Assembly: GCA_944474755.1 (NCBI GenBank)
Contig: OX104114.1
Span: 25,877,220-25,941,219 of the forward strand
Source: Limnoperna fortunei
Taxonomy: Eukaryota; Mollusca; Bivalvia; Mytilida; Modiolidae
Reading direction: 5' to 3'
DNA length: 64,000 nucleotides
This document shows, one piece after another, positions 23,688-35,225 of the stretch (positions within the stretch are counted from its first letter, which is position 1; each line of letters starts with the position of its first letter). The position numbers and the translations under genes are program-made. Below the pieces are notes generated by a model, which had not been told where the DNA came from, did no database searches, and saw only the letters and a list, made by a program, of their open reading frames with translations.

Positions 23688-23825
23688 TGCTATTTTGCAG
23701 CTTCCTTTGATATTATCCCATCTCACTCTGTTAGCTTGAGATGGGCTTATGTCACCTCGCTGTTAAGACTTCGTTAAGTAAACACCGTGACGTAACAATG
23801 TTACATAACTACTCAATTTTTTGTT
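23688..23825. mobile_element. MITE copy related to 56226-56374
   Basis: In inverted orientation it shares 'tgctattttgcag', 'cctttgatattatccatctcact' (with small gaps), 'gagatggg', 'ctgttaagacttcgttaagt', 'aaacaccgtgacgt' and 'aatgttac' with the copy inserted in the 53-bp array. Confidence 0.75.
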
Positions 23826-24480
23826 TTTATATTGTGTGTCTGTTTGTTTTGTTGTTGTTCCTTCTTTTGTTTTACCACTATTTTGTCAGACTTTGACATT
23901 ATTTTCTCATTACTCCTCGAAATATTCTTCTTTTTCTTACATGTTCTCACAAACATTATTTGTACCAAGTACGAGATTAACGTTTCTAGACGGACAGAAG
24001 TCAAACGAAAAGGATGGCAATTATATATACCACCATGACTGACAATTAAAACATCTTAAAATAATAGTTAGTATTTTATTGTTTTCTTACATTGTTTTCT
24101 GTTCCGTTTCTTATGTTACGAGTAGCATATGTATACCATGTTGGACACAACGACAATATATCGGTTAAAATTTATTGAGAAATGTTATCTATAACGGTAT
24201 TGTATTATAATCATACTGCCTTTGAACGAGGGTGTTAGGGTAGATTATCACATGAAGAAAAAATTATCACCCGAGACGGATACTGAATGCCTATTATCTA
24301 ATGAAGAAATGTAAACTACCACATAGATACTGTACCGAATCATATTTTTAATGGAAAATGCTTGTTAGACTGCTAGTTCTTTTTCCAAATAATAATTGCC
24401 TATTTTCCTGTATTTGTTGTGTCTTTGACATGTCTACACGGAAAGACACGCGACCTGTAAGTAAATTTTAGCTGATAATT
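23826..24480. other. Non-coding, nothing recognised
   Basis: Overlapping short ORFs on both strands around 23813-24042 have no recognisable content. Confidence 0.4.
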
Positions 24481-24740
24481 TTCCAGATTGGCAATTTTCT
24501 TTCTGATAATTTTTTTATATCACTCGTAAACATCGGCTGGAGCGGGTGATAATTTTCCAGTTCGGCAATCTCCGGTCTAAGCGGGTGTTAATTTTTTGTA
24601 TATCACCCGTTGGTAGGAAATCACGGGGAATTAACACCCGTTGCTATAATGGGCGGCGCTAAAACGATAATCAGTAGAAATTAACACATGGTTACTGTCC
24701 AATGAAAAGACAGCATTTTTGCATGAAGTATAATAAAGTG
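24481..24740. repeat. Dispersed repeat with 'gggtgttaatttt' motifs
   Basis: Contains 'agcgggtgttaattttttgt' at about 24580 and an inverted 'gaattaacacccgtt' at about 24628, plus diverged direct repeats of 'gataattttccag'. It borders the inverted LINE end. Confidence 0.45.
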
Positions 24741-25765
24741 TTATATTACAGTAGGTATTCTTAACATGTCGGCGTATGATAGGGCGTTATCTGAACTGTT
24801 GTTAATTGTCACGGATGTTTTTCCAGCAATATTTACCGGTGTTTTATCTTTAATTAAGTTGACCGCGTTTTTATTGTTTATTAAGTTGACAGGTGTTTCC
24901 TGCTTATCCGAGCATTTGACAGTTTTATTTGTTTTTACTGCATTTGAATTTAGACAAGTAGAAGCTTTGTTGTTTTGTGTAGCCATTTGCTTGGCTTCTT
25001 CAAATGTCATAAATTTTGCATACATATTTTCTAAAACAGTTTTTTGGTATATATATTGGGGGCATTTTTTATCGTTAGCCTGATGGTTACCCTTGCAGTT
25101 ATTGCATTTAATAATTTGTGATTTACACATTTTGGTATCATGTTGTTCTGAGCATTTAATACAAGTTTGCTTTTGATTTTTGCAAGTCTTGGCATAGTGT
25201 CCTAATTTGGCACAGACCGTGCAGAACTTTGGATGAGGTTTATATTCTGCCAATTTATAATTTAAAGTATGATCCATTTTTAGCTCTTTTACATCTTTTA
25301 ATTGGGAATCTAGTCTCACAATTAAAAAGCCAGGTTTTTGGACCTCTTTTAGGGAGACGTCGATTTTGTTATTCTGCTTAATAATTTGTTCCTGTTCTTT
25401 AAGGGATAATACATCCGTTTGTATGTATCGCCATATTGTCTTAAATATGTAGTTAGGGCTGTCCTGACATTTTTTATTGATTTTTTGGTGACTATTTTTA
25501 CTTTTAAAGTTGGGGTCGTATAATGAAGCCGTTACATCGTACGGCCCTAGCTTTGTTGCGTCCAGTAGTTTGGAGCGCAACCTAGCTAGTGGCACATGTA
25601 CCATGTAGCAACTTTTGAGCCTCCTAAATTTGAAGGACTCCTTGCTTTTGTCCCCTAGGAAGCTTAGTATCATGTATTGAAAACTGAGCGCCATGATATT
25701 AAGGAAGGCCCTGTTACTAGACTTTATTACCACAGTTTCTTCAACCGGATAATCATTTTTGTTTA
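24741..25765 (-). pseudogene. LINE ORF1 (gag-like), inverted 5' portion
   Basis: 330 codons from the first GTG at 25733; the frame stays open upstream to the inversion junction near 25765, so the true N-terminus is missing. Numbered from 25733, three CCHC zinc knuckles lie at residues 171-184, 191-203 and 210-224. They are preceded by an RRM-like gag domain (about 40-165) and followed by a Lys/Asn-rich tail ending Ser-Tyr-Ala-Asp-Met-Leu. In this LINE group ORF1 binds RNA in the retrotransposition particle. It faces the opposite way from the rest of the element. Its last codons (before the TAA at 24741) lead directly into the reading that resumes at 25771 on the plus strand, sharing GTAAT, so gag was once continuous. 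Confidence 0.85.
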
Positions 25766-25770
25766 TCTGA

Positions 25771-26085
25771 TTGGTAATTGACGAATCCTCACCCCAGGAG
25801 GAAACTGGTTACAAAAACAATTCACCAATAAAAGAAACTCCTAAAATTCCCCAGCAGGATAAAATCACTAGAGTAGAAAATAAAACAAAAAATTCGATAC
25901 AGTTTGTAAAGGCCATCCTGGACCTATCCCAGCACGGCCATAAAGGTAAATCCATAAAGAAAAATCAAGAAAAAATCTTAGAACAACTATTAGGATTCCT
26001 TAACGGTCAACTCAACCTTAACCTCAAAGCATCGGAATTTAATTCAGTAGCCATAACCATAGTTATTAAACAAAACATCCAGTAA
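25771..26085 (+). pseudogene. LINE ORF1 C-terminal portion
   Basis: About 104 codons opening without a true start (TTG at 25771) and reading Asp-Glu-Ser-Ser-Pro onward to TAA at about 26085. It is Lys/Asn/Gln-rich with a predicted helical stretch. It continues the inverted gag segment: that segment's 3' edge at 24745 and this segment's 5' edge share GTAAT in the same codon phase. The endonuclease ORF begins 12 bases after the stop, the usual short ORF1-ORF2 gap. Confidence 0.75.
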
Positions 26086-26097
26086 TAAGTATATATA

Positions 26098-29000
26098 ATG
26101 GGTCTATACATCCTTCAATGGAATGCGCGCTCGCTCTACGCTAACGTGAATTCCTTAAAAAATTTCTTAGACGAAAACGAAAAACCCGACGTTATATGTA
26201 TTCAGGAAACCCACTTTCAAGGTAACCGATACATAAAACTTAATGGATATCAACCACCTGTAATTAAAAATAGAAACGGAATAAAAAACAATAAAGGTAA
26301 AATAAAAACTAAGGGAGGTGGCGTAGCCGTCTATGTTTCAAACTTATTAACATACACGGAAATCGACTTCCAAGCCGAAAACATAGAAATAACAGGTGTT
26401 ACCATAAATTGTCAAAACGATAAAATTAATATTGTCAATATGTATAGACCCCCTGACCAAACACTAAACTTTCAGGATTATTCTAAACTTTTTAATAATA
26501 TAAATCAAAATTTAGTCCTGCTAGGCGACTATAATGCAAGGTCTTCATTATGGGGGTCTATTAAAACTGATAAAAATGGACGTCTTAGAGGACCTAATAC
26601 AACATATGGACCTCATAGTACTAAACGACGGGTCAGGCACCCGTCTAGATAACAACGGTAACACCTCCGAAATCGATCTAATCTTTGTTTCCCCTTCACT
26701 AACTAAAGATAGTCAATGGGCAGTTCTGGAAGATCCACTCGGTTCTGACCATTTTCCAATTCTAACTGTATTAAAATCAAAACCAATTAAAAATGAAGTA
26801 TGCACGGCCCAAAGGTGGATATATGATAAAGCCAACTGGCACCTTTTCTCCAAAATATGCCAGAACGTAAAGATTCAAGACGTAAAACACCAAGATATTA
26901 ATATTTATAACTCCAACATATGCCAACAAATTACATCCATCGCAGATGCTGCCATACCAAAAACAAAAGGCAAAGTCCATATAAGGAAAAATTGTCCTTG
27001 GTGGAATACGCAATGCACGGAAGCTAAAAAAGTTAAAAGAAATAAATTACGCAGATTCGATAAAACAAAAAATAGCCATGATCTAGATGAATATAAACAA
27101 GCTTTAAAAACTTTCAAAAATATTACAGACAAAGCGCGAATAGAATATTTTCAAGACTTTTGTTCAAAATTAAATCACAGGTCAAATGTTAAGCAGGTTT
27201 GGCAAACAATCAAAAATATGAAAGGAACTAAGGTCACTAGTCTACCTACGCTTGTCCAAAACCAAAAGCAAGCGGTAACTAATAAACAGAAAGCTAACTT
27301 GTTGGCAATGTCCTTCGCGGAAGATAGTAGCGACCAAAATCTAGAACCCGAATTTAAATTGCATAAGGAAAAATTTGAAAAGGAAAACCCAATAGAAAAA
27401 GATCTAAACCCCGATAATAATAAAAAATCTATTAATAAACCCTTCACGAAAGAGGAACTAATAAAGGTACTTAAAACCAAAAAAACTACCGCACCGGGAG
27501 ATGACCGGATCTCATATGAAATGTTTAAACACATGCCGGATAACATGATAAACATCGTGTTAGATCTAATAAACCAAGTTTGGGACTCTGGACAATTACC
27601 ATCTTCTTGGAAAAATGCAAATGTAATCCCAATCCTTAAATCCAATAAAAATAAATCAGACCCTAAATCATATCGCCCAATCTCACTGACCTCAAACTTT
27701 TGTAAACTAATGGAAAGCATGGTAAATGAAAGACTTAAATACATCATAGAAAAAAATAATATTATCAAGGACAACCAGAGTGGTTTCCGTAAAGGTCGGT
27801 CAACGATTGACCATTTAATCAGATTAGAAACAGAAATTCAAAAAGCTAAAGCAAGAAACCAGTATCTTTTGGCGGTATTTTTAGACATTGAAAAAGCCTT
27901 CGATCTCGTTTGGAGAAAAGGTCTTCTTTACAAAATTAAACAATTTGGAATAAGCGGTAATATGTTTAACTTTATATCAGACTTTTTACAGGACCGCAAA
28001 ATTCAAGTTAAAGTAACGAAACCTCGGACGAACGCGAACTCCAAAACGGCACCCCCCAAGGCAGCGTTATCAGTCCGACACTGTTTAATATTTTAATAGA
28101 TGATTTAGTATATCAAGCTGAAAAATCCGCTAAAACTTCGCAGTTTGCCGATGACAGTGCAATGTGGCACAGAGGCCATAACCTTAAAATACTTAGAAAT
28201 AAAATGCAACGAACTTTGGATAATGTAAGTAAATGGGCCATCAAATGGGGCTTTAAGATTTCAAAAACTAAAACAATAGGTGTTATTTTTGGAAACAGAA
28301 AAGTAACATCAACCAACCTCACATTAGGCAACCAACCCATAAAATTTGAAAATCATGTTAAATTTTTAGGATTGATATTTGACCGTAAATTAACATGGAA
28401 AAAACATTTTGACTACCTAGAGGAGAGATCTAAACCTATACTCAACCTTATGAGATATGTTCAGGCTAATAATTTTGGAATGGGCACTGAAACTCTGATA
28501 ATGTTGTATAAATCTCTACTCAGGTCCATGCTAGACTACGGATGCCAGGTTTTCAACTCCGCCTCTAATAGTCTTAAACTTAAACTAGATAAAATACAGT
28601 ATAAGGGTCTCCGAATAGCTTTAGGCGCTTTAACGTCCACGCCAGTGGAAAATCTATTAGTTGAAGCAGGCGAAAAACCGCTGCAACTTAGGCGCGACGA
28701 ATTTTCATTAAAATATTACGCTAGATGCTCACAAAATCAAAAAAATCCAGCAAAAGAAACCCTCGAGGATTGTGTCGAATATAGAGCAAAATCACAAAAA
28801 TGGAAAAATGACACAATCCCTTTTGGCTACAGAGTAAGGAAAGAATTAAAACTAAATAAATTAGATAAAATTCAAATAGTGAAACACAATCCTCCTACTC
28901 TTCCACCATGGATTATAAAAACCGCAAATACCTCATGTGAATTAAAAAATAAAATAGATAAAGGAGATGACCCTAATATAATAAAAACAATAACCCTAGA

Positions 29001-29901
29001 ACACCTAGATAGTAAATATAAAAACTTTGAAAAAATTTATACCGATGGTTCAAAGGACCCAATCACCGGTAAAACTGCTTGCGCGTTTACCGTACCAAAA
29101 GCAAAATATGTATTCCATGAACGCTGCACCGATAATATCTCGGTATACACCACCGAAATGATAGCAATTTTCAAAGCATTAAAATGGATAGTGGACTCTG
29201 ACTATCCATATCAAAAGGTAGTTATACTTACAGATTCACTGAGTGCCATCCAATCAATTGATAATAACCAATCGAGTAGACCGGATATTTTAGAGGCTAT
29301 TCAAATGCTAGCATTTAAAATAAGAAATAAACAAATCGAATTAATAATAGAATGGATACCAGCCCACGTAGGTATCTTAGGAAATGAACTAGCAGATAAA
29401 CTTGCTAAAGCAGCTTTAAAACAAGAAAACATAAATATAAACATAGCCTATAGTACATCTGAATTCTACGCGATCGTGAAAAATATATTTAAAAAGAAAT
29501 GGCAAGATATTTGGGACACACATCGAAATTCATGGTACTACCGGCTTAATCCATCAGTTAATTCAAAGCCATTTTTCTATCTAGGAAATCGAAACCATTC
29601 AAAAACTTTAACTAGGCTCAGACTTGGCACCACCCTTCTACCTGGTCAAATGGGGCAACACATAAAAAATATATCGCCGCTCTGCAGTGTATGCAACACC
29701 AAAGAAGACATCGAACATGTCATCCTGCACTGCGTAGCCCATAACAACGCCAGAATAAAACTTAACACAGCGCTTACTAAATTTAACATCAATACCATCG
29801 ATATCAAGATCTTGTTAGACCCTCCTAAAGAATTTAAAAACCAAATATATAAAGAGCTCGTCGATTTTATTACGGAAATTGATTATCACAAATGTATATA
29901 A
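26098..29901 (+). pseudogene. LINE ORF2: endonuclease, reverse transcriptase, RNase H
   Basis: This ORF cuts target DNA, copies RNA into DNA and degrades the hybrid RNA. The reading runs in three frames: 26098 to about 26585, about 26585 to about 28030, and about 28030 to 29901, so there are two 1-base frameshifts. The endonuclease begins with the LQWNARS motif and holds QETH, LLGDYNA and SDHFPI. The RT has YRPISL, QSGFRKGRST, DIEKAFD, the GTPQGS block (about 28045) and catalytic FADD at 28144-28155. In the last segment, numbered from the ATG at 28162, RNase H shows D295, E332, D358, H402 and D412 in the usual order. A CCHC-type zinc motif (C508, C511, H519, C524) closes the protein. Retention of all catalytic residues argues for recent decay. 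Confidence 0.9.
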
Positions 29902-30848
29902 CTATCTCTTTCGTTTCCTTTCAATTCTTGTATACACCACTTACCTAGGTGTCTTCTGCGACGGTCGCGCCCTACAACTAATAAATAAAAAGTAAAATCC
30001 TCGGTACAGTAAGCCAAGAGCTTTGCCCAGGCGGCCCCGAGGGACATAGGGAATTCCAAAATAATCAACCCCTTTAACTTGTTAACAAACTACTCCTCAG
30101 TTAGGTAAGCCAAGAGCCTCGTCTCGGGCACCCTACGAGGAACACGCGTAATAACGGCAATAATAATCATGAAAAAGTTAAAATTAAACCAAAGTAGGAT
30201 ATGCCAAGAGCATCGTCTCGGGCAGGTGCCTACATCCGATTGCAAATTAAAGTCAAATCCTCGGTCGAGTAAGCCAAGAGCCTCGTCTCGGGCTGTTACT
30301 GAGGGAAACTCATAAAAACCCAATCCCTATAACATGTAACAACCCAATTCCTCAGTAAGGTAAGCCAAGAGCTCGTCTCGGGCACCTTACGAGGAACACG
30401 CGTAATAACGGCAACAATAATAATGAAAATATTAAAAATACACCTAAGGAGGGTACGCCAAGAGCATCGTCTCGGGCAGGTGCCTAGATCCGACTACAAA
30501 TTAAAGTCAAACCTCGGTAGAGTAAGCCAAGAGCTTCGTCTCGGGTAGCTACTGAGGGACATAGAAAATAAATCATAAATACTCCAATCCCTATAACATG
30601 TAACAAACCTACTCCTCAGTAAGGTAAGCCAAGAGCTTCGTCTCGGGCACCTTATCAGGTACACGCGCAATAACGGCAAAAATAAATATTTAAAAAAAAA
30701 ATAAAATAAAATAAACAAACCGAAGGAGGGTATGCCAAGAGCATCGTCTCGGGCGGTTCCCTACTTCGGAATACAAATAAAAGTCATCGGTAGAGTAAGC
30801 CAAGAGCCTCGTCTCGGGCATCTACTGATGATTACGCGTAATAACGAC

Positions 30849-30880
<32 letters not shown>

Positions 30881-30980
30881 AAAGTAGGGCATGCCAAGAG
30901 CTACGTCTTGGGCGGGTACCTACTTCTGAACAATAATCCCTGTACATAATGTTTATAGCAATCTTGTATATATTTAAGGA
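29902..30980 (+). repeat. Stem-loop array in the LINE 3' region
   Basis: Eleven copies of a GCC-aa-GAG-loop-CTC-g-GGC hairpin head lie near 30012, 30109, 30203, 30273, 30364, 30457, 30525, 30628, 30734, 30799 and 30893. The first (30012) is degraded. Lower stems differ between copies yet still pair, for example GTAAGGT/ACCTTAC (30364), AGTAA/TTACT (30273), CCTCGGTAG/CTACTGAGG (30525), ATCGGTAGA/TCTACTGAT (30799), CCGAAG/CTTCGG (30734) and AAGTAGG/CCTACTT (30893). Copies cycle through three types with ~253-263-base spacing. Type 1 is followed by 'acgcgtaataacggcaataa'. Non-coding. Confidence 0.85.
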
Positions 30981-30982
30981 AA

Positions 30983-31015
30983 AAAAAACCAACAAAAAAA
31001 AAAAAAAAAAAAAAA
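30983..31015 (+). other. A-rich 3' terminus of the LINE
   Basis: Two A runs separated by CCAAC; the longer is about 22 A. This is the likely poly(A) end of the element, although A-rich sequence continues to ~31060. Confidence 0.6.
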
Positions 31016-31249
31016 ACAGAATAGAATACTCTAATAGATTTCTTAAAAATAAAAAAAAACCATCAGAACATGTATATCATTCTTATCTTATAATTTACAA
31101 AAATATTGTACATAAACTAACAACAAATATAATACAATTCCACATTGAAATGTATATAACTGAGTTACTTCATTATTTTCAAATTTAAATTAATCATGTA
31201 AGGCCATAGTAATGTATATATACATGTAAATTTTTTTTATTATTTATTT

Positions 31250-31600
31250 TCTTTCGTCTGTCAGATGAGACGTAAAACTGGTGCCTCGTGTACAGTATTC
31301 CATCAACTGGCACGTTAAAGACCCCATTGGCAGTATTCGATAAGAGTAGGCGCACGCGCCGCTGCCATGGCACGTCCAGTACTTGCTGCTAGCGTCTTAG
31401 TTCTCTAGCTGGATGCAGCTTGATAGATAAATCTACTTCCGCTAAGTCTTTTTGGTTGCGGCATCTCTGACTACTTTTATCATTTCACTTATAGTATTTA
31501 TGGCCTATAAATCCCAAAAAATACAAATAAATAGGTAAAAAATTTTAATAAAAGCCATTAGGCAATAAGTCCGTGCGAGACCGTTTTACGGTAGTCAAGG
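31250..31600 (+). repeat. Dispersed mollusc-type repeat
   Basis: A compact, GC-richer segment with 'gcacgttaaagaccccattg', 'gtaggcgcacgcgccgctgc' and 'catggcacgtccagtacttg', ending in 'aatggcctataaatccc'-like sequence. No ORF and no poly(A). Identity is inferred from style; I cannot name the family. Confidence 0.45.
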
Positions 31601-31619
31601 ACGTTAAAAACCCCCTTAA

Positions 31620-31770
31620 GTAAGTAAGGTATTCTTAAAGAAGGTCGGGGTATTTTCCGGGTACTGCAGCCTCCTCCCGCACTAAAAACTGGACGCCATT
31701 ATATAAACTAAAAGATTGCAGGAGCTTGTAATTATTAATTATCAAGTCGAGCACGCCCTGAATACAGCCA
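31620..31770 (-). repeat. SINE central-domain copy, degraded
   Basis: Reverse-strand version recognisable from 'gtcggggtattttccgggta', 'ctcctcccgcactaaaaact' and 'ggacgccattatataaacta'. Confidence 0.65.
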
Positions 31771-31799
31771 GATCATTTTACATCGACTCATACAAATCT

Positions 31800-33140
31800 G
31801 TATCAAAATGGCAAAAAAATAAAATTAGTTTCTTCATGCATTGATGCTAGATGTGTATTTGTACATAAAAACCAATGAAAAGTCTCATAACATGGCAGTC
31901 GAAAAACTGGGTACTGTTTTATGTCTAAGGTACTCTCGTGCAATATTCTGATAGTTCCATTATCGGGATGAACAGATGTTCCCTTCTTTTTCACTGTTGT
32001 ACGTTAGAAAAAATGAAAATGTGTTCATTAAAAATCTGACATATAAAAGAACCGATGATACGTATTTAGTATAAATTTTAAAGAAATATTTTTTAATACT
32101 TTAAAAAATCCATGTTATGTTTTGTTTTTATTTGATCTGTTACCGTTTAAATTCTAAAAACTAAAAACAAACCTTATTTTTTATTTCTTGTTTGTTCTTA
32201 TATTTAAGAAAATCAATAGATGTCTGTAAATGCCTTATTGCATATTTTACGGAAATAGAGTGAATGTGTGAACCAAGAAAGATATAACTTTTAATTATCT
32301 ATGCAACTGAGTGACGTATAGTAGTGCACAAACATGGCGATTATATACCTGACAAACATCGCTACGCCGGAAGTCCATGGTGAAGCTAAAAGTTATGGAA
32401 AGCAATTAGGGTTAAAATTCATCTTTCTTTGTTCTACAAAGAAAACATAAGTTTGTGAAATAAAAACGTTCGTATAGGTAGAACAATATGCGAACTTGTA
32501 AGTTTTAGTGTTAATTCCCGATTCGTCTTCTTAATTTTTTTTTAACTTTTCCTGTTTACAGTACTTAAATTATGAAATATATAATTTATGAATACTGAAT
32601 CATTGCGATCAAAAACCTAGAATCAGTTATTTATAATAACAATTTGTAATAACAAAATATCGAACGTCAAGAAATCTATCCAATCAGCGTTCAGAAAGCA
32701 AAATTAGAATGTTGTATGAAGAATTAAAATTTAAAATATAGATGTTAGAAATTTGTGTATTAATTTAAAATATAGATGTTAAAAATTTGTGTATTAATAA
32801 AAATATAGAAAGAATTTGGAATGTTGATTAAATCATTACGAATTAGGATGTAGAAGTATGAATATTTACCTTAATTGCTTCCCACAAGTAGTGACCTTAT
32901 ACCTAAATCTACTATAAATTAAAAAAAACTGTGTTCTTAATATTATTCTCTCTAAAATAATATACAATCTAATCAAAATTATATCTTCACGGCGACAATA
33001 CCAAAAAGAGGGAGCCAAGTGAAGATATCATTTTAATTAGTCTGAAATAAATTGCATCTAAATTTAAATTGTGGCATGAAGAATGTATTTTTATGACAAT
33101 ACAAGAAATATGAGCTACTTCATTAATGACATCCTTTACT
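31800..33140. other. Non-coding; one small duplication
   Basis: AT-rich and mostly featureless. A ~38-base direct duplication ('aaaatatagatgttagaaat'...) lies at 32730-32805. Confidence 0.45.
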
Positions 33141-33189
33141 GTAGTTTTATTATACCCCCGATTCGAAGAAGAGGGGGTATACTGTTTTA

Positions 33190-33868
33190 TAAGAATAAGA
33201 TAAGAAAAGAGAAGAAAACTTTATTTGAATTCGGCATGGCATTACTAACAAATAACATAAGCTCTACAGAGCTTTTGACCGAATAAATACTTTATAAGAC
33301 ATTACAACAATACAAACAGTAAGATACAATCAGCAGAATAAAACAAGCAAGTAAGTGGTTATAAGCACTATGACATACAATAAGCAGGTTAAGATATGAG
33401 GACTAAGCACAAGTTACAAGATACATTCACAGTATAAAGTTACATAAAATCAGCTGGTTTACGTATAAGCATAACTAAAATGGAAATAGAAGTAAAAGTA
33501 GTAAAACTGCTTTGCACATAATATGTAAAATCAGCTGATTACCATATAAGCACTGGCATTCATAAAAAATCATAGTACATAATTAAAATGATTTTTTCCA
33601 TGTTAACATGAGATATGTAAAGCAACACAAAGCACAAAGCATTTACTAAAATATAAAAGCCATGGCAACAATCAGATGAATTTGTGATTAAAAGAAGGAT
33701 ATTGTCAAAATTCTGAAAGCATATCTGGTTATTTGCAAATGGAGCAGCGACATTCTTTACCACTCCAGGACTGAATTAGACTTTTAAATTGAGAGAAACT
33801 GATTTCAGTCCTGAAGTGATCAGGTAGATTATTCCAAAGCATAGCAGCAGCAAATTTGAATGATTTTA
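33190..33868 (-). mobile_element. 5'-truncated LINE 3' end, nested
   Basis: Inserted in the pearl-like element with the duplicated target TTTTA at 33185-33189 and 33864-33868. On the minus strand it keeps the last ~45 codons of ORF2 and a 3' UTR ending in AATAAA near 33220 and a short CTTAT-rich tail. Confidence 0.75.
33729..33868 (-). pseudogene. LINE ORF2 C-terminal fragment
   Basis: A minus-strand reading of about 45 codons contains Phe-Lys-Phe-Ala-Ala-Ala-x-Leu-Trp-Asn-Asn-Leu-Pro, then Phe-Lys-Ser-Leu, and ends Cys-Arg-Cys-Ser-Ile-Cys-Lys before TAA at 33729-33731. The 'LWN-LP' block with the 'FK' helix and a final Cys cluster is the usual C-terminus of CR1/RTE-type LINE proteins in invertebrates. 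The rest of the RT is absent because of 5' truncation at insertion. The frame is intact over this stretch, so the insertion may be fairly young. Confidence 0.7.
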
Positions 33869-34539
33869 CCCTTGTCCGTTTATCCGTTCGTTCGTCCGTC
33901 AGTCCGTCGTAACAAAAATTTTCGTCATAGTTTTCTAAGCAACTATAGTTTGCAGAAGCCTGATTTTTGCATATTGCTTTATCCTATAGTCCCATATGGT
34001 GTAAAGCAATTTTACGCTCCTCTGTCATTTATTTCCGGTTTACGGAATACTTAGATTTTTACACATTGTGGACATACATACAAAATTTCCGTCGCAGTTT
34101 TCTAAGCAACTATAGGATGCGTAAGCCTGATATTTTTCATATTGCTTTATCCTATAGTCCCATATGGTGTAAAGCGATGATTTGATGCTCCTTGGTCATC
34201 TACTTTCTGTTTACGGAATACTTAGATTTTTATTTCTAGTGAGCACTAGTTCACAGTCCACACTTGTTCTATTTTATTTTTATTTTTATGTTTTATTTTT
34301 ATTTTTTAGGGGTGCAACATTTGTAATATTTATGTAAAGATGCATGCGTGTGAAACGTGTAGAAGTGGTCAAAAAATATAGCATACTAGTCATGAAGCAG
34401 TATTTGAAATTGAGGGTGGCATATTTCGAAATTCATTAATGTTATTAAGACAGACAAATTCATACAAAAAATGTTCATTACTAATTGTATATCCAATTTT
34501 CATTTTAATGGAAAACTGGCTATACACACCCCCACCGAG

Positions 34540-35225
34540 ACTGTCAGATGCCCTAAATTCTTATTGACAGCATCTAAAGCAATATAATGCCAAGTGTTTT
34601 GCCAAGTTTCATGAAGATTGAAAGACGATGAAGGGGTTGTCCCGAGGTTTGCATATTCGTACATAAGTGATTTTTTTTACCATTTCGATATTCACATTTG
34701 ACGCTGTTGGGCTCCCTTACATACCGAACCCGTCCAGATACCTAAAATTCTTTTTGACAGCATCTAAAGCTATATAATGCCAAGTGTTTTACACAAGTTT
34801 CATGAAGATTGAAAGAGGATGAAGGGGTGGTCCCGAGGTTTGCATATTCTCACATAAGTGATTTTTTTACCATGTCGACTTTCAAATTTGATGCTGTTGG
34901 GCTCCTTTACATGCGGAACCCGTCCAGATACCTAAAATTCCTTTTGACAGCATCTAAATCAATATAACGCCAAGTGTTTTGCCAAGTTTCATGAAGATTG
35001 AAAGAGGATGAAGGGGTTGTTCCGATGTTTGCATATTCGCACATAAGTGATTTTTTTACCATTTCGATATTCAAATTTGATGCTGTTGGGCTCCATACCG
35101 AACCCGTCCAGATGTATAAAATTCCCCTTGGCAGTACGTTCAGCAATATTATACATCTTTTTATCTTGTATTTGAAAATATGTTTTTCTTAATATCGAAT
35201 ATCGAACCCACTGCTAACTTCACAC
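34540..35225 (+). repeat. ~187-bp tandem repeat
   Basis: Three to four units carry 'ttttttaccat', 'tcgatattcaaatttgatgc', 'tgttgggctcc', 'gaacccgtccagat', 'tttgacagcatctaaa' and 'gccaagtttcatgaagattg'. The repeat ends with 'tcttaatatcgaatatcgaa'. A related end lies at 46040-46290. Confidence 0.8.

Larger units (their letters stand above)
24745..31015 (+). mobile_element. I-superfamily-type LINE with RNase H, 5' part inverted
   Basis: The order is an inverted gag 5' part (24745-25765, minus), gag C-terminus (25771-26085, plus), endonuclease-reverse transcriptase-RNase H (26098-29901), a 3' region carrying a stem-loop array (30000-30930), and an A-rich end (about 30980-31015). An RNase H and three CCHC knuckles in gag suggest the I/Nimb/Ingi side of the LINE tree. 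The copy is dead: two frameshifts in pol plus the inversion. No target-site duplication could be found by eye. Confidence 0.85.
33146..34260 (-). mobile_element. Pearl-like non-autonomous element, interrupted by a LINE
   Basis: On the minus strand there are two ~166-base core units (about 34081-34231 and 33913-34073, anchor 'gttttctaagcaactatag'). They are followed by an imperfect ACGG tract (33872-33910) and then, beyond the LINE insertion, a hairpin with arms TATACCCCC/GGGGGTATA (33151-33181). The order cores, ACGG tract, terminal hairpin resembles the 15-kb pearl element. No CTRR end is obvious, so assignment is tentative. Confidence 0.6.

Noticed and set aside
24766..25083. 105-codon plus-strand ORF
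   Set aside because: Antisense shadow of the inverted gag segment.
27175..27774. 199-codon minus-strand ORF
   Set aside because: Antisense shadow of the LINE reverse transcriptase.
24745..31015. Target-site duplication for the RNase H LINE
   Set aside because: Compared flanks at 24720-24745 and 31016-31060 by eye; no convincing match, and the 3' edge is blurred by A-rich sequence.
31250..31600. RNA gene or host exon in the GC-richer block
   Set aside because: No ORF or fold that I can support; style is that of a dispersed mollusc repeat.
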